This document shows, one piece after another, positions 40,820-49,550 of a DNA stretch of 53,156 nucleotides; positions within the stretch are counted from its first letter, which is position 1; every line of letters starts with the position of its first letter. The notes below the pieces were generated by a model. That model had not been told where the DNA came from. It made no database searches and was given only the letters and a program-made list of their open reading frames with translations. The translations under genes were made by a program, and so were the position numbers. This DNA comes from an uncultured Porphyromonadaceae bacterium (GTDB lineage Bacteria > Bacteroidota > Bacteroidia > Bacteroidales > Muribaculaceae): contig CAMWNH010000006.1 of NCBI GenBank assembly GCA_947175605.1, forward strand, positions 1 through 53,156. The letters are read 5' to 3'.

Positions 40820-43324
40820 ATGATGATTTATCCTGAATCTTTCGAACATAAAATAGGCTTCGACGCCGTGCGGGAAATGGTAGAGGGGGAATGTCGATCT
40901 GCCCTCGGCCGCTCGTGTGCGGAGTCGGAACTCGTATTCTCGAGCGATGCATCCGTCGTGGAACGACGTTTGCGCGGATGTGCGGAGATGGCTGCCATAA
41001 TCGGCTCCGAAGATGGGCCGGGGTTCCCTCTGGGCCAAATTTACGATCTGCGAGAAGAGCTGGGTCGACTGCGACTGCCGGGCACATGGATGCCCGAAGG
41101 CGAGCTGCTGCAGCTTCGCACGACCCTGGGAGCCATTGGAGACATCGACGCCTTCTTTGCAGAGGCCCGCGGTGAGGACGGTTCGAGCACATACCCGGTG
41201 CTGGACAGTATAGCAGCCGACGTGCATACTTATCCGGGGATAATTCGCGAAATAGACCGCGTGCTGGATCGCTTCGGGGAGGTGAAGGACTCGGCTTCCG
41301 CCGAGCTATCCCAGATCAGACGTTCCATCGCCTCGACCTCGGCATCTGTGGCGGGCGCCATGAGGCGTGTGATTTCGCAAGCTGTGAGCGAGGGCTATCT
41401 TGAGGCAGATACGACGCCCTCGGTGCGTGACGGACGACTTGTGATTCCGGTGGCACCGATGCACAAGCGAAAGATTCCCGGCATCACCCATGACGAGTCG
41501 GCATCGGGCAAGACATTTTACATAGAACCGGCAGCTGTCGTTGAGGCGAACAACCGTCTGCGCGAACTGCGCATAGAGGAACGGCACGAGATAGTGCGCA
41601 TCCTGACCTCACTGGCCGATACGATAAGACCTCATGCTGACGACATCCGCGAGCAGGGATTGCGCTGCCTGGCGACGTTCGATTTCATACACGCGAAGGC
41701 GCGTTTCGCAAACACTACGGGCGGAACGCTCCCTCATATCCAGGGCACTCCGGAGCTGGAGTGGTATCATGCATGCCATCCGGTGCTGGAACTGTCGCTG
41801 AAGCGTCAGGGCAAGGAGATAGTTCCTCTCGACATTACGCTTCGATCGCCCGGCGAACGCATACTTGTCATTTCCGGTCCGAACGCGGGCGGCAAGTCCG
41901 TAACGCTCAAAACCGTGGCCATAGTCCAATATATGATGCAATGCGGGCTGCTCCCTACCCTGCACGACAACTCGCATATGGGCATCATGGAGAACATCTT
42001 CATAGACATAGGCGACGACCAGAGCATTGAGGACGACCTCTCGACATATTCCTCGCACCTGCGGAACATGAAGTTCTTCCTGACGCGTGGCAACTCACGG
42101 ACACTGGCGCTGATAGATGAGTTCGGAGGCGGCACGGAGCCGCAGATAGGCGGAGCAATAGCTCAGGTTCTTCTGCGTGCCTTCAATGAGCGTGGCATGT
42201 GGGGGGTGGTTACGACCCACTATCACAACCTGAAGCAATTCGCCGAGGAGACACCCGGGCTGGTGAACGGCTCAATGCTATATGACCGTCATCGGATGCT
42301 GCCTACATTCCGGCTTGCGATCGGACAGCCCGGCAGTTCGTTCGCGCTGGAAATAGCCAAGAAGACCGGGCTGCCTGACGAGCTCCTGCAGGAAGCACGC
42401 GAGCTTGTGGGCAGCGATTATGTGAACCTTGACAAATACCTTCTTGACATAGCGCGCGACAGACGCTACTGGGAGAACAAGCGCCGCGACATCCACAATA
42501 AGGAGAAGCACCTTGACGAACTTATCGGGCGCTATGCCGATGATGCGGAGACCTTACGCGCCAAGCGACGCGAGATCATAGGCGAGGCTCGCGAGGAGGC
42601 AAGGAAGATTCTCGAGGGCTCCAATGCCGCAATCGAGAATACGATACGCGAGATCCGTGAGGCTCAGGCCGCGAAGGAACGCACTGCCGAACTACGCAAG
42701 CGACTTGAATGCGAGAAGAAGGATCTGCAAAACGGCGACGAGGCGCAGACGGACTCGCATCCCCTGTTGGAAAAGGCAAGACGCAAGACCGGAAAACGCG
42801 GCCAGAAACAGGCCGCACCACAAAAGACGCAGGATGTAGAGCCACTAAAAACCGGAGACAATGTGACAATGGACGGGTCCAATGCCGTGGGCACGATAAG
42901 CGAGATTTCAGGCAAGACGGCTACGGTGGTGTTCGGCCAACTTAAAACAAGGGTTAAGCTGGACCGCCTTAAGCGCACTATCCGTAAAGCCTCCGAACCG
43001 ACGAGACGACCGGGCGAAGGTTCCGGCGCGTCATATCTTTCGAAGGCTACCGCTGAAATGAGCAGGGAAAGGCAGCTGAATTTCAAGCAGGAGATCGACG
43101 TGCGCGGAATGCGTGTGGACGAGGCTGTGCAGGCCGTGATGTACTTTATCGACGATGCGATACAATTCAATGCGAGTCGTGTACGGATACTGCATGGCAC
43201 GGGGACGGGTGCCCTGCGACAATATATTCGAAATTATCTTCAGAGTGTAGATGCGGTACGATCCTTCCATGACGAGGATGTGCGACTGGGTGGTGCCGGA
43301 ATCACAATTGTAGAATTTGAATGA
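40820..43324 (+). CDS. mutS2: Endonuclease MutS2
   Basis: 834 residues; the conserved Bacteroidota N-terminus MIYPESFEHKIGFD suggests that the second ATG (40823) is used. The core and clamp region (about 1-330) is followed by Walker A VISGPNAGGKSVTLKT at about 350-365, LIDEFGGGTEPQIGGAIA (Walker B), and TTHYHNLKQFAEETPG. A charged coiled-coil linker lies at about 530-680. The C-terminal Smr domain, from about 757, has DVRGMRVDEAV and LHGTGTGALR. MutS2 suppresses recombination and rescues collided ribosomes in some species, rather than doing mismatch repair. It starts a four-gene operon with the chromate transporter pair and DUF4293. Confidence 0.94.
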   Translation: MMIYPESFEHKIGFDAVREMVEGECRSALGRSCAESELVFSSDASVVERRLRGCAEMAAIIGSEDGPGFPLGQIYDLREELGRLRLPGTWMPEGELLQLRTTLGAIGDIDAFFAEARGEDGSSTYPVLDSIAADVHTYPGIIREIDRVLDRFGEVKDSASAELSQIRRSIASTSASVAGAMRRVISQAVSEGYLEADTTPSVRDGRLVIPVAPMHKRKIPGITHDESASGKTFYIEPAAVVEANNRLRELRIEERHEIVRILTSLADTIRPHADDIREQGLRCLATFDFIHAKARFANTTGGTLPHIQGTPELEWYHACHPVLELSLKRQGKEIVPLDITLRSPGERILVISGPNAGGKSVTLKTVAIVQYMMQCGLLPTLHDNSHMGIMENIFIDIGDDQSIEDDLSTYSSHLRNMKFFLTRGNSRTLALIDEFGGGTEPQIGGAIAQVLLRAFNERGMWGVVTTHYHNLKQFAEETPGLVNGSMLYDRHRMLPTFRLAIGQPGSSFALEIAKKTGLPDELLQEARELVGSDYVNLDKYLLDIARDRRYWENKRRDIHNKEKHLDELIGRYADDAETLRAKRREIIGEAREEARKILEGSNAAIENTIREIREAQAAKERTAELRKRLECEKKDLQNGDEAQTDSHPLLEKARRKTGKRGQKQAAPQKTQDVEPLKTGDNVTMDGSNAVGTISEISGKTATVVFGQLKTRVKLDRLKRTIRKASEPTRRPGEGSGASYLSKATAEMSRERQLNFKQEIDVRGMRVDEAVQAVMYFIDDAIQFNASRVRILHGTGTGALRQYIRNYLQSVDAVRSFHDEDVRLGGAGITIVEFE

Positions 43325-43941
43325 TGAAAAGCGAATCAAAAGCCAAGGGGAGCCAACTCAGGACTCTCTTCGGAACTTTTTTCAAAATCGGAGCCTTCAC
43401 CTTCGGCGGAGGCTGGGCAATGATAAGTATTATCGAGCGAGAAATCGTGGACAAGCACCACTGGCTGGACAAGAGGGATTTTCTGGATCTGCTGGCCGTG
43501 GCTCAGTCAATGCCGGGAATACTTGCGGTGAATATATCCGTGGTCGTGGGCGACAAACTACGCGGACTCCGTGGTTCGATTGCCGCAGCACTCGGCACGA
43601 TCATGCCTTCGTTCCTCATAATTCTGGCGATAGCCATGTTCCTGACTCCGGAGACGATAACGTCCAATCCGGTTCTTACAGCAATTTTCAAAGGCATCCG
43701 ACCGGCTGTCGTGGCTCTAATCGTGGCACCTGTGATAAGCTCGGCCAAAGCATCGGGCATAGGCTGGAAGACGTGCTGGATTCCGGCCGTCGTTGCGCTG
43801 CTGATATGGAGTAAGCTACCTGTGGTGTCCAATCCTATTCTCTACATAACTCTCGGAGGGCTCTGCGGGTGGTATCTTACCACGCGTGGCATCATCGCTC
43901 TGGAGTCAAGTAAAAGCGGCAAGGAGGACGCAAGCAAATGA
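43321..43941 (+). CDS. Chromate transporter family protein (first half)
   Basis: 206 residues with about five hydrophobic segments. The family signature GAFTFGGGWAMISIIEREIV is near 22-41, followed by LDLLAVAQSMPGILAVNIS and ALGTIMPSFLIILAIAMF. This is one half of the CHR fold; the second half is the next gene, coupled by ATGA. Short-chain CHR proteins normally work as such pairs. Chromate export is the founding activity, but most family members have unknown ions, so the substrate is open. Confidence 0.88.
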   Translation: MMKSESKAKGSQLRTLFGTFFKIGAFTFGGGWAMISIIEREIVDKHHWLDKRDFLDLLAVAQSMPGILAVNISVVVGDKLRGLRGSIAAALGTIMPSFLIILAIAMFLTPETITSNPVLTAIFKGIRPAVVALIVAPVISSAKASGIGWKTCWIPAVVALLIWSKLPVVSNPILYITLGGLCGWYLTTRGIIALESSKSGKEDASK

Positions 43942-44510
43942 TTTTTCTGCGTCTGATATGGAGCTATCTCAAGATAGGACTATTCGGGTTCGGCGGCGGC
44001 TATGCCATGCTTGCGCTGATTGAAAACGAGATAGTGACACCGGGGTGGATCACGGAACGGATGTTTACGGATATCGTGGCCATATCCCAGATGACTCCGG
44101 GGCCAATCGGCATCAACTCCGCTACGTATATAGGCTATGTGGCCGTGACGAACGATCCGTCGGGCATGTTTGCTTCGCCGATATGGGGCATACTCGGGTC
44201 GGTATTGTGTACGCTGGCGGTAGTGCTTCCTCCGTTCCTCCTTGTGCTCTACGCCGGTCATTACGTGGCCCGGCATCACGACAGCGCGGCTATCCGCGGC
44301 ATTTTCGCGGGGCTACGTCCGGTGGTTGTCGGTCTTATAGCTTCGGCTGCCCTCCTGCTGATGAACAAGGCAAACTTCGGCGAGACGTCGCCCGACATAC
44401 TAAAGAGCATCGGGATTGCCGGCGCATCGCTCTGCGCTGTAATGTTTACAAAGATCCATCCCATTTGGGTGATCGTAGCCGCCGGGGCGCTTGGTTTTCT
44501 GATATTTTAA
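43938..44510 (+). CDS. Chromate transporter family protein (second half)
   Basis: 190 residues, mostly hydrophobic. The matching signature GLFGFGGGYAMLALIENEIV is near 14-33, with VAISQMTPGPIGINSATYIGY and TLAVVLPPFLLVLYAGHYV. It overlaps the first half by ATGA at 43938, so the two are translated together and most likely assemble in opposite orientation in the inner membrane. Together they equal one full-length ChrA. Ion specificity is not determinable here. Confidence 0.88.
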   Translation: MIFLRLIWSYLKIGLFGFGGGYAMLALIENEIVTPGWITERMFTDIVAISQMTPGPIGINSATYIGYVAVTNDPSGMFASPIWGILGSVLCTLAVVLPPFLLVLYAGHYVARHHDSAAIRGIFAGLRPVVVGLIASAALLLMNKANFGETSPDILKSIGIAGASLCAVMFTKIHPIWVIVAAGALGFLIF

Positions 44511-44532
44511 TTCCAAAACAAAATAAACTACT

Positions 44533-44958
44533 ATGGTAATACAACGCATTCAAACCCTGTTCCTGCTTCTGGCTGTAGGATTCATGATTCTCTTCTGCCT
44601 TACGCCGTTCGCTTCGGCAGAGGCTGCCGCAGGAGCTGACTCATTCACGCCCGTTTTTGTAAAGGATGCACCCGTGTATATGATTCTCAATATCGTCATC
44701 GCCGTGCTGCTTTTCCTCGGAATTTTCATGTTCAAGAATCTTAAGCAACAGATGAAGGTGACCTTGGCTTCGATGGTGCTCATATGCGCGTCGATTGTGT
44801 CGTTCGGTTTTCTTCTTTTTGTGGGTATGCCTGACGCGCATGTGATTTGGACCGGCGGTGTGCTCCTGCTGGTATGCGCACTCGTGTGTGCCGTTCTTGC
44901 TTACCGTGGCATGAAAAAAGATCATAAACTGCTTACGAGCTACGATCGTCTGCGTTAA
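44533..44958 (+). CDS. DUF4293 family membrane protein
   Basis: 141 residues. It begins MVIQRIQTLFLLLAVGFMI, the conserved DUF4293 start, and has four membrane segments (about 7-27, 52-70, 78-97, 103-123), with a short extracytoplasmic loop after the first. It ends in a charged tail KKDHKLLTSYDRLR. Function is unknown; the family is confined to Bacteroidota. It lies 22 bp after the chromate transporter pair and before a terminator, so it is the last gene of the mutS2 operon. Confidence 0.82.
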   Translation: MVIQRIQTLFLLLAVGFMILFCLTPFASAEAAAGADSFTPVFVKDAPVYMILNIVIAVLLFLGIFMFKNLKQQMKVTLASMVLICASIVSFGFLLFVGMPDAHVIWTGGVLLLVCALVCAVLAYRGMKKDHKLLTSYDRLR

Positions 44959-44978
44959 GGATAAGGGATAAATCAAAG

Positions 44979-45015
44979 GGGAGGCAAAGCTTCGGCATGG
45001 CCTCCCACTTTTTTA
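44979..45015 (+). terminator. Rho-independent terminator after DUF4293 gene
   Basis: GGGAGGC (44979-44985) pairs with GCCTCCC (45000-45006) around a 14-nt loop, followed by ACTTTTTTAT. Ends the mutS2 operon. Confidence 0.85.
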
Positions 45016-45287
45016 TACCAAAGGGGCTATTTAGACAGTGTATAAACAATGATGGGGTTATCTATTTTGTATGTTTCACGTCTAAAAACACTGCCATACA
45101 CACTGAAAGGGGCAATCTTTCGGGGCAAGCCGCAAACGTGGAACATCGGCACATTGACGTATGTCGCTGTGTTATAGACTTATACACCTGAACAGCTCAA
45201 AATACAGGGCGGCTCCGGGCCCAGGATTCTTAATAGGCTGAAATCAAAATACTTGCAATATTTTCAGAAAAAGCAAAAAAAATAGCG
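45016..45287. other. Intergenic region before dnaA with two DnaA-box-like sites
   Basis: No supported gene; the short open frame at 44997-45191 has no recognisable sequence. It holds TTATACACT on the minus strand at 45037-45045 and TTATACACC on the plus strand at 45180-45188. Each differs from the TTATNCACA DnaA-box consensus only at the last base. The 3' part (about 45236-45310) is AT-rich with A and T tracts. The sites could serve dnaA autoregulation or be part of the replication origin. Two near-matches alone do not establish an origin. Confidence 0.4.
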
Positions 45288-45319
45288 TTTGTTTTTGAAC
45301 TTTTTTTAGACCAATTTTG
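45288..45319 (+). promoter_or_regulatory. Putative dnaA promoter
   Basis: TTTG at 45288-45291, 20-bp spacer, CAATTTTG at 45312-45319 (7 of 8 positions if scored against TAnnTTTG). The transcript would have a leader of about 110 nt that is pyrimidine-rich near the start codon. Confidence 0.55.
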
Positions 45320-45436
45320 CATTGTCGAAAGGCGAATATGCCTCTGATATCATTATTAATTTCTTAACCCCTAATTCTCTCCTCGCTCTCCTCCGGGACA
45401 GCGCTATTCTTTTAGCCCCCTCTTCTTCCAAAACCT

Positions 45437-46828
45437 ATGCCACGCACCCACACAGAGCTCTGGGCCGAATGTTGCGCCTATATACGCGACCTTATCGAGC
45501 CGATACAATACGACACCTGGTTTCGGGACATCACTTCCGTGAAGTTCGAAAACGGCGTGCTGGAGCTCCTTGTCAATTCCAGCTATTTCGCCGACCAGCT
45601 TGAGGAACGTTTTCTGAAAGTACTGAAATCGGGTATCAACAAAGTCTACGGACCCGGGGTGCAGCTTTACTACGTATATCATACGGTAAAGAATGACAAT
45701 GCGTCGACGATAAAAATGAAGTCGGCCGCGCCTTCGCCTGTGATAATGCAGCAGAGCACGGCCCAGGTGGCCAATCCATTCAAGGCAAAAGACAACCACC
45801 AGGTAGAATCGCATCTGAATCCCCGATATACCTTCGAGAACTATTGCCTCTCGAACAGCAATAAAATCGCGGGTTCCATAGGCGAATCCATTGCCGATAA
45901 TCCTTCGGTAAAGACGTTCAATCCGCTGTTTGTGTTCGGTCCGACCGGTGTCGGCAAGACTCATCTTATACAGGCTATCGGCATACGTCTCAAGGAGCAT
46001 AACCCCGAGAGCCGCGTGCTTTATGTGACGGCACGACTGTTCGAGAGCCAGTTTACCGCGGCCAGAGCGAAAGGCGAAATCAACAGCTTTTTCCATTTCT
46101 ATCAACAGATTGACACGTTGATAATCGACGACGTTCAGGATCTACGCAACAAGCCGGCTACACAGAATACCTTCTTCCACATATTCAACCATCTGCATCA
46201 GAACAATAAGCAGATCATAATGTCCAGCGACTGCGCTCCTGCCGAGATGGATGGTCTTGAGGCCCGCCTGCTCTCGCGATTCAAGTGGGGTATGTCCGTG
46301 GCGCTCGATAAGCCTGACATTGAGCTCCGCCGGGATGTTCTGCGCCAGAAAGCCGCACAGGACGGACTATCTTTGCCTGATGATGTGCTGGAATTCATTG
46401 CTGTAAACGTGACGGACAGCATTCGCGAACTGGAAGGCATCGTTGTGTCGCTGCTGGCTCATGCCACCGTGTTGAACCGGGATATAAACGTGGATATGGC
46501 GCGTGCGGTGCTTGCCAATGCCGTGAAGATGCCTCGCAGACAGGTGAACTTCGAAATGATTGCCCAGGCTGTGGCAACGCATTACGATATAGATGCCGAT
46601 CTGCTCTTCACCAAGACCCGCCGGCGTGAAATCTCCGACCCTCGGCAGGTGCTGATGTATCTGGCAAAGAAAATAGGCAAGATGTCTACAACGACTATCG
46701 GCAACAGGCTGTCGCGCTCGCATGCTACCGTGATCTACGGCTGCAAGGAAATCGAGGAGCGCCTGAGCGTGGAAAAGAAGCTAATACAGGACATTCAGGC
46801 TATCGAGAGTTCATTCGCCAGACAATAA
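45437..46828 (+). CDS. dnaA: Chromosomal replication initiator protein DnaA
   Basis: 463 residues. Domain I (ELWAECCAYIRDLIEPIQYDTWFRDI), a short linker, the AAA+ domain with Walker A GPTGVGKTHLIQAIG at about 168-182, Walker B LIIDDVQDLRNK, sensor region LLSRFKWGMSVALDKPD, and domain IV with the DnaA-box-reading helix SHATVIYGCKEIEERL. It unwinds the origin and loads the helicase. The gene stands as its own unit with a promoter at 45288 and a terminator at 46878. rpmH, its ancestral neighbour in many bacteria, is 4 kb downstream. Confidence 0.96.
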   Translation: MPRTHTELWAECCAYIRDLIEPIQYDTWFRDITSVKFENGVLELLVNSSYFADQLEERFLKVLKSGINKVYGPGVQLYYVYHTVKNDNASTIKMKSAAPSPVIMQQSTAQVANPFKAKDNHQVESHLNPRYTFENYCLSNSNKIAGSIGESIADNPSVKTFNPLFVFGPTGVGKTHLIQAIGIRLKEHNPESRVLYVTARLFESQFTAARAKGEINSFFHFYQQIDTLIIDDVQDLRNKPATQNTFFHIFNHLHQNNKQIIMSSDCAPAEMDGLEARLLSRFKWGMSVALDKPDIELRRDVLRQKAAQDGLSLPDDVLEFIAVNVTDSIRELEGIVVSLLAHATVLNRDINVDMARAVLANAVKMPRRQVNFEMIAQAVATHYDIDADLLFTKTRRREISDPRQVLMYLAKKIGKMSTTTIGNRLSRSHATVIYGCKEIEERLSVEKKLIQDIQAIESSFARQ

Positions 46829-46877
46829 GACCGGAATTATTTAATTTTAGTTTACGACACTAAAATAATCTAAAATA

Positions 46878-46912
46878 TTCGGGCGTGCCTTTGCATGTCC
46901 GAAGCTTTTTTA
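46878..46912 (+). terminator. Putative terminator after dnaA
   Basis: TTCGGGC (46878-46884) pairs with GTCCGAA (46897-46903) with one G-T pair and a 12-nt loop, followed by GCTTTTTTATT. A second weaker inverted repeat (ATTTTAG at 46844 with CTAAAAT at 46860) precedes it. A TATCTTTA motif at 46914-46921 just after may be the -7 element of the next operon. Confidence 0.6.
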
Positions 46913-46954
46913 TTATCTTTATGCATTGTTTGTTTCACTCATAATCGCATTACC

Positions 46955-48334
46955 ATGAACCGAAGTCGAATTCTAAGCGCGGCAATCCTTGCCGCTGTTC
47001 TTGCGGGAGCAACCTGGTGGATGGGTAAAAATCCGTCCCACGTTGCTGCAGCTCCGAATGCTGTCCACCCCGTGTGGCTTGAATCCGATTCGTCAGCTGC
47101 TATTGCATCGCGTGTGCGTTCGGACTTTTCTCTGACATTCGACGAGGCCCTCGAAGCTGTGCGTAAGGATCATCCGAAGGTTTCGGAACAGGATTTGCGC
47201 GACTTTATAGCGCTGCACTACATGGAAGCGAAAGTGATCGATGATACCTTGCGTGTGCACCGTAAATCGCCCCGCAACCTAAACCTGCTCAATCCGCAGA
47301 TGAATGGCGGAGCCAGAAGGCGCGGCGACCACGCGTCGGCAGCCCGTATAAGCTATGTGGATTCTGTGCTCGAGTTCAAGGCCGGACGCAACGAGCTTGG
47401 TGGAGCCCACGAAGTCACCTACAGTTTCCGCATTGCCGTTCCGTATAATGAGGCACTGCGTGGCGACAGCCTTAGGGTATGGATGCCCGTGCCCAGAGCT
47501 ACGCAACGCCAGACTGCGCCGGAGATACTCGAGGTGTCGCAGCCGGACTACGTTATCTCGGGCGATCGTTCCGTGCACTCGACAATATATTTTGAAGCAC
47601 CGGCACCATCGGAGGATGGCGATACGGCTGTGTTCGAATACACTGCGCGCTTCATCACGCGCGGGCAGTATGCCTCGCCGGAGGAAATACTTGCAGCGTT
47701 GAAGCCTTACGATACGACTTCCGCCGAGTATATCCGCTACACGTCGCCCGAAGCTCCGCACATTATCCACGCCGACTCTTTGGCCCATGCCATTGTAGGC
47801 GACGAGACCAATCCCTATCGCCAGAGCGAAATGGTGTATGATTACATTATCGAACGTTATCCCTGGGCAGGAGCACGCGAGTATTCCACGATTCCATGCA
47901 TTCCTGAGTACGTGATAAACGAAGGCCACGGCGACTGCGGTCAAGTATCGCTACTCTACATATCGCTTATGCGTTCGCTTGGCGTTCCTGCACGATGGGA
48001 AAGCGGATGGATGCTCCATCCCGGTGAGAAGAATCTGCACGACTGGGCGGAAGTCTATTTCGAAGGAATCGGCTGGCTGCCTGTGGATGTGAGTTTCGGA
48101 AGATACACGACATCACCTTCAAAAGCCGTCCAAGGCTTCTATTCTCACGGCATCGATGCTCACCGCTTCGCCACGAACTGTGGTGTAAGCGGCCAACTAT
48201 GGCCTGCCAAGCGCTATGTGCGCAGCGAAACTGTTGACTTCCAGCTTGGGGAGGTCGAAAGCTCACGTGGAAATCTTTTCTATCCCGGATGGGAACAGAA
48301 TTTTAAACTAATTGATATTCATCCTGTGAAATGA
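46955..48334 (+). CDS. Secreted transglutaminase-like domain protein
   Basis: 459 residues from ATG 46955; an upstream in-frame ATG at 46895 lies inside the dnaA terminator and is rejected. Signal or anchor sequence at about 5-22 (ILSAAILAAVLAGATWWM). A beta-rich middle (about 130-260) precedes the transglutaminase core: GHGDCGQVSLLYISLMRSLGVPARW with Cys328, HDWAEVYFEG with His362, and LPVDVSFG with Asp378, the complete Cys-His-Asp triad. Bacterial members often act as proteases or peptide-cleaving enzymes rather than cross-linkers. It overlaps the NlpC/P60 gene by ATGA, so a role on cell-wall peptides is likely, but the substrate is inference. Confidence 0.87.
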   Translation: MNRSRILSAAILAAVLAGATWWMGKNPSHVAAAPNAVHPVWLESDSSAAIASRVRSDFSLTFDEALEAVRKDHPKVSEQDLRDFIALHYMEAKVIDDTLRVHRKSPRNLNLLNPQMNGGARRRGDHASAARISYVDSVLEFKAGRNELGGAHEVTYSFRIAVPYNEALRGDSLRVWMPVPRATQRQTAPEILEVSQPDYVISGDRSVHSTIYFEAPAPSEDGDTAVFEYTARFITRGQYASPEEILAALKPYDTTSAEYIRYTSPEAPHIIHADSLAHAIVGDETNPYRQSEMVYDYIIERYPWAGAREYSTIPCIPEYVINEGHGDCGQVSLLYISLMRSLGVPARWESGWMLHPGEKNLHDWAEVYFEGIGWLPVDVSFGRYTTSPSKAVQGFYSHGIDAHRFATNCGVSGQLWPAKRYVRSETVDFQLGEVESSRGNLFYPGWEQNFKLIDIHPVK

Positions 48335-49518
48335 AGCACAGCATTATAACCCCTATTTTCGCGATTGCGCTCATGTTCCCGACGGGGGCCGCAGCGCAGT
48401 CGTCGATGAAGGCTCTCGAACGGGCCACCAAACTTGTAGAAGATGTCCGTGCGGTGCATGCTCCGGACAAGCGCCAGACCGTCTATGAAATCAAGGCTTA
48501 CAACGATCCTGACGGCAGCATGGTCGTGGGCGGAAAGACGTCCAGCGCCTCGGCGCGCGAAGCACTCCAGGCGTTTATGAATGCCTCGGGCGATGATTGG
48601 ACGGACCGCATAGAGCTTCTGCCTGACACGCTGTGGGCTCAGCCCCGCATTTCGGTCGCTTGCCTACGTACCGGGCCTTCACATGCTGCCGAGATGGCGT
48701 CACAAGCCATCATGGGCATGCCTTTGCGTGTGCTCGAGAAGAACGGCAGCTGGTATCGGGTTCAGACTCCGGACGGATATATCGCGTGGGTTACGGACAG
48801 TTCCGTCGAGCCCAAAACCGATGCTGAGATGAAGGCATGGCGCGGAGCGCGTCGCTATATCGTGAGCTCACCCTATCAGACACGCGCATACCGGAGTGCG
48901 GATGCAAGCGGGCTTAGAGATGTGGTGACGGATCTTGTGAACGGCAATATCGTCGAAGCGGTGGATACAGAGGGAGCTATCAAGAACGGACGCGTCCTTG
49001 TGAAACTGCCTGACGGGCGCACGGGCTATGCACCCATTGCCGATCTGACTCCCGTCGATGTGTGGGCTGATCAGAATTTCGATCCTGAGAAGATACTCGA
49101 TATCGCTTATTCAATGGAAGGCACGCCATATCTTTGGGGCGGAACATCCGTGAAGAGCCTCGATTGCTCCGGACTGGCTAAGGTAAGTTATCTTGCCAAC
49201 GGCATCATTCTTATGCGCGACGCATCGCAACAGGCACTGACCGGCACTCGCATCGAAGCCAAGAACTGGCGGAACTGCCGCGCCGGCGACCTCCTCTTTT
49301 TCGGCAATGCAAAGACAGGTAAGGTGACCCACGTTGCCATCTATGATCACGACGGAAAGTACGTGCATTCATCCGGTCGCGTGAAACGCAACTCCGTGGA
49401 TCCCGAAGATCCATCTTATCTCACCACACCGTTCCTCCATGCCGTGCGTATAGCCGGCAATGAAGAAACGCCGGGTATAACCCGTGCACGCAATCACCCC
49501 TGGTACTTCAATCTATAA
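48331..49518 (+). CDS. NlpC/P60 family cell-wall peptidase with SH3-like domains
   Basis: 395 residues. Signal peptide about 1-22 (MFPTGAAAQ). Two bacterial SH3-like regions lie at about 105-165 (CLRTGPSHAAEMASQ, GSWYRVQTPDGYIAWV) and 175-240. The NlpC/P60 domain from about 255 has YLWGGTSVKSLDCSGL (Cys279), THVAIYDHDG (His334) and YVHSSGRV (His346). This is the build of dipeptidyl-peptidase VI/YkfC-type gamma-D-glutamyl-L-diamino acid endopeptidases, which trim L-Ala-gamma-D-Glu from murein peptides. That product is the substrate of the epimerase encoded next, 32 bp downstream. Confidence 0.9.
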   Translation: MKHSIITPIFAIALMFPTGAAAQSSMKALERATKLVEDVRAVHAPDKRQTVYEIKAYNDPDGSMVVGGKTSSASAREALQAFMNASGDDWTDRIELLPDTLWAQPRISVACLRTGPSHAAEMASQAIMGMPLRVLEKNGSWYRVQTPDGYIAWVTDSSVEPKTDAEMKAWRGARRYIVSSPYQTRAYRSADASGLRDVVTDLVNGNIVEAVDTEGAIKNGRVLVKLPDGRTGYAPIADLTPVDVWADQNFDPEKILDIAYSMEGTPYLWGGTSVKSLDCSGLAKVSYLANGIILMRDASQQALTGTRIEAKNWRNCRAGDLLFFGNAKTGKVTHVAIYDHDGKYVHSSGRVKRNSVDPEDPSYLTTPFLHAVRIAGNEETPGITRARNHPWYFNL

Positions 49519-49550
49519 AACTGCAACCTTATCACAGACACACGAACAAT

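Noticed and set aside
43321-44510. Frameshifted full-length chromate transporter
   Set aside because: Each half has its own start, full signature and ATGA junction; paired short CHR proteins are a known arrangement.
44997-45191. 64-codon open frame between DUF4293 and dnaA
   Set aside because: Starts inside the terminator stem, has no recognisable sequence, and contains DnaA-box-like sites.
47279-47944. 221-codon minus-strand open frame opposite the transglutaminase-like gene
   Set aside because: Overlaps the coding region and catalytic Cys328 of the real gene; no recognisable domain.
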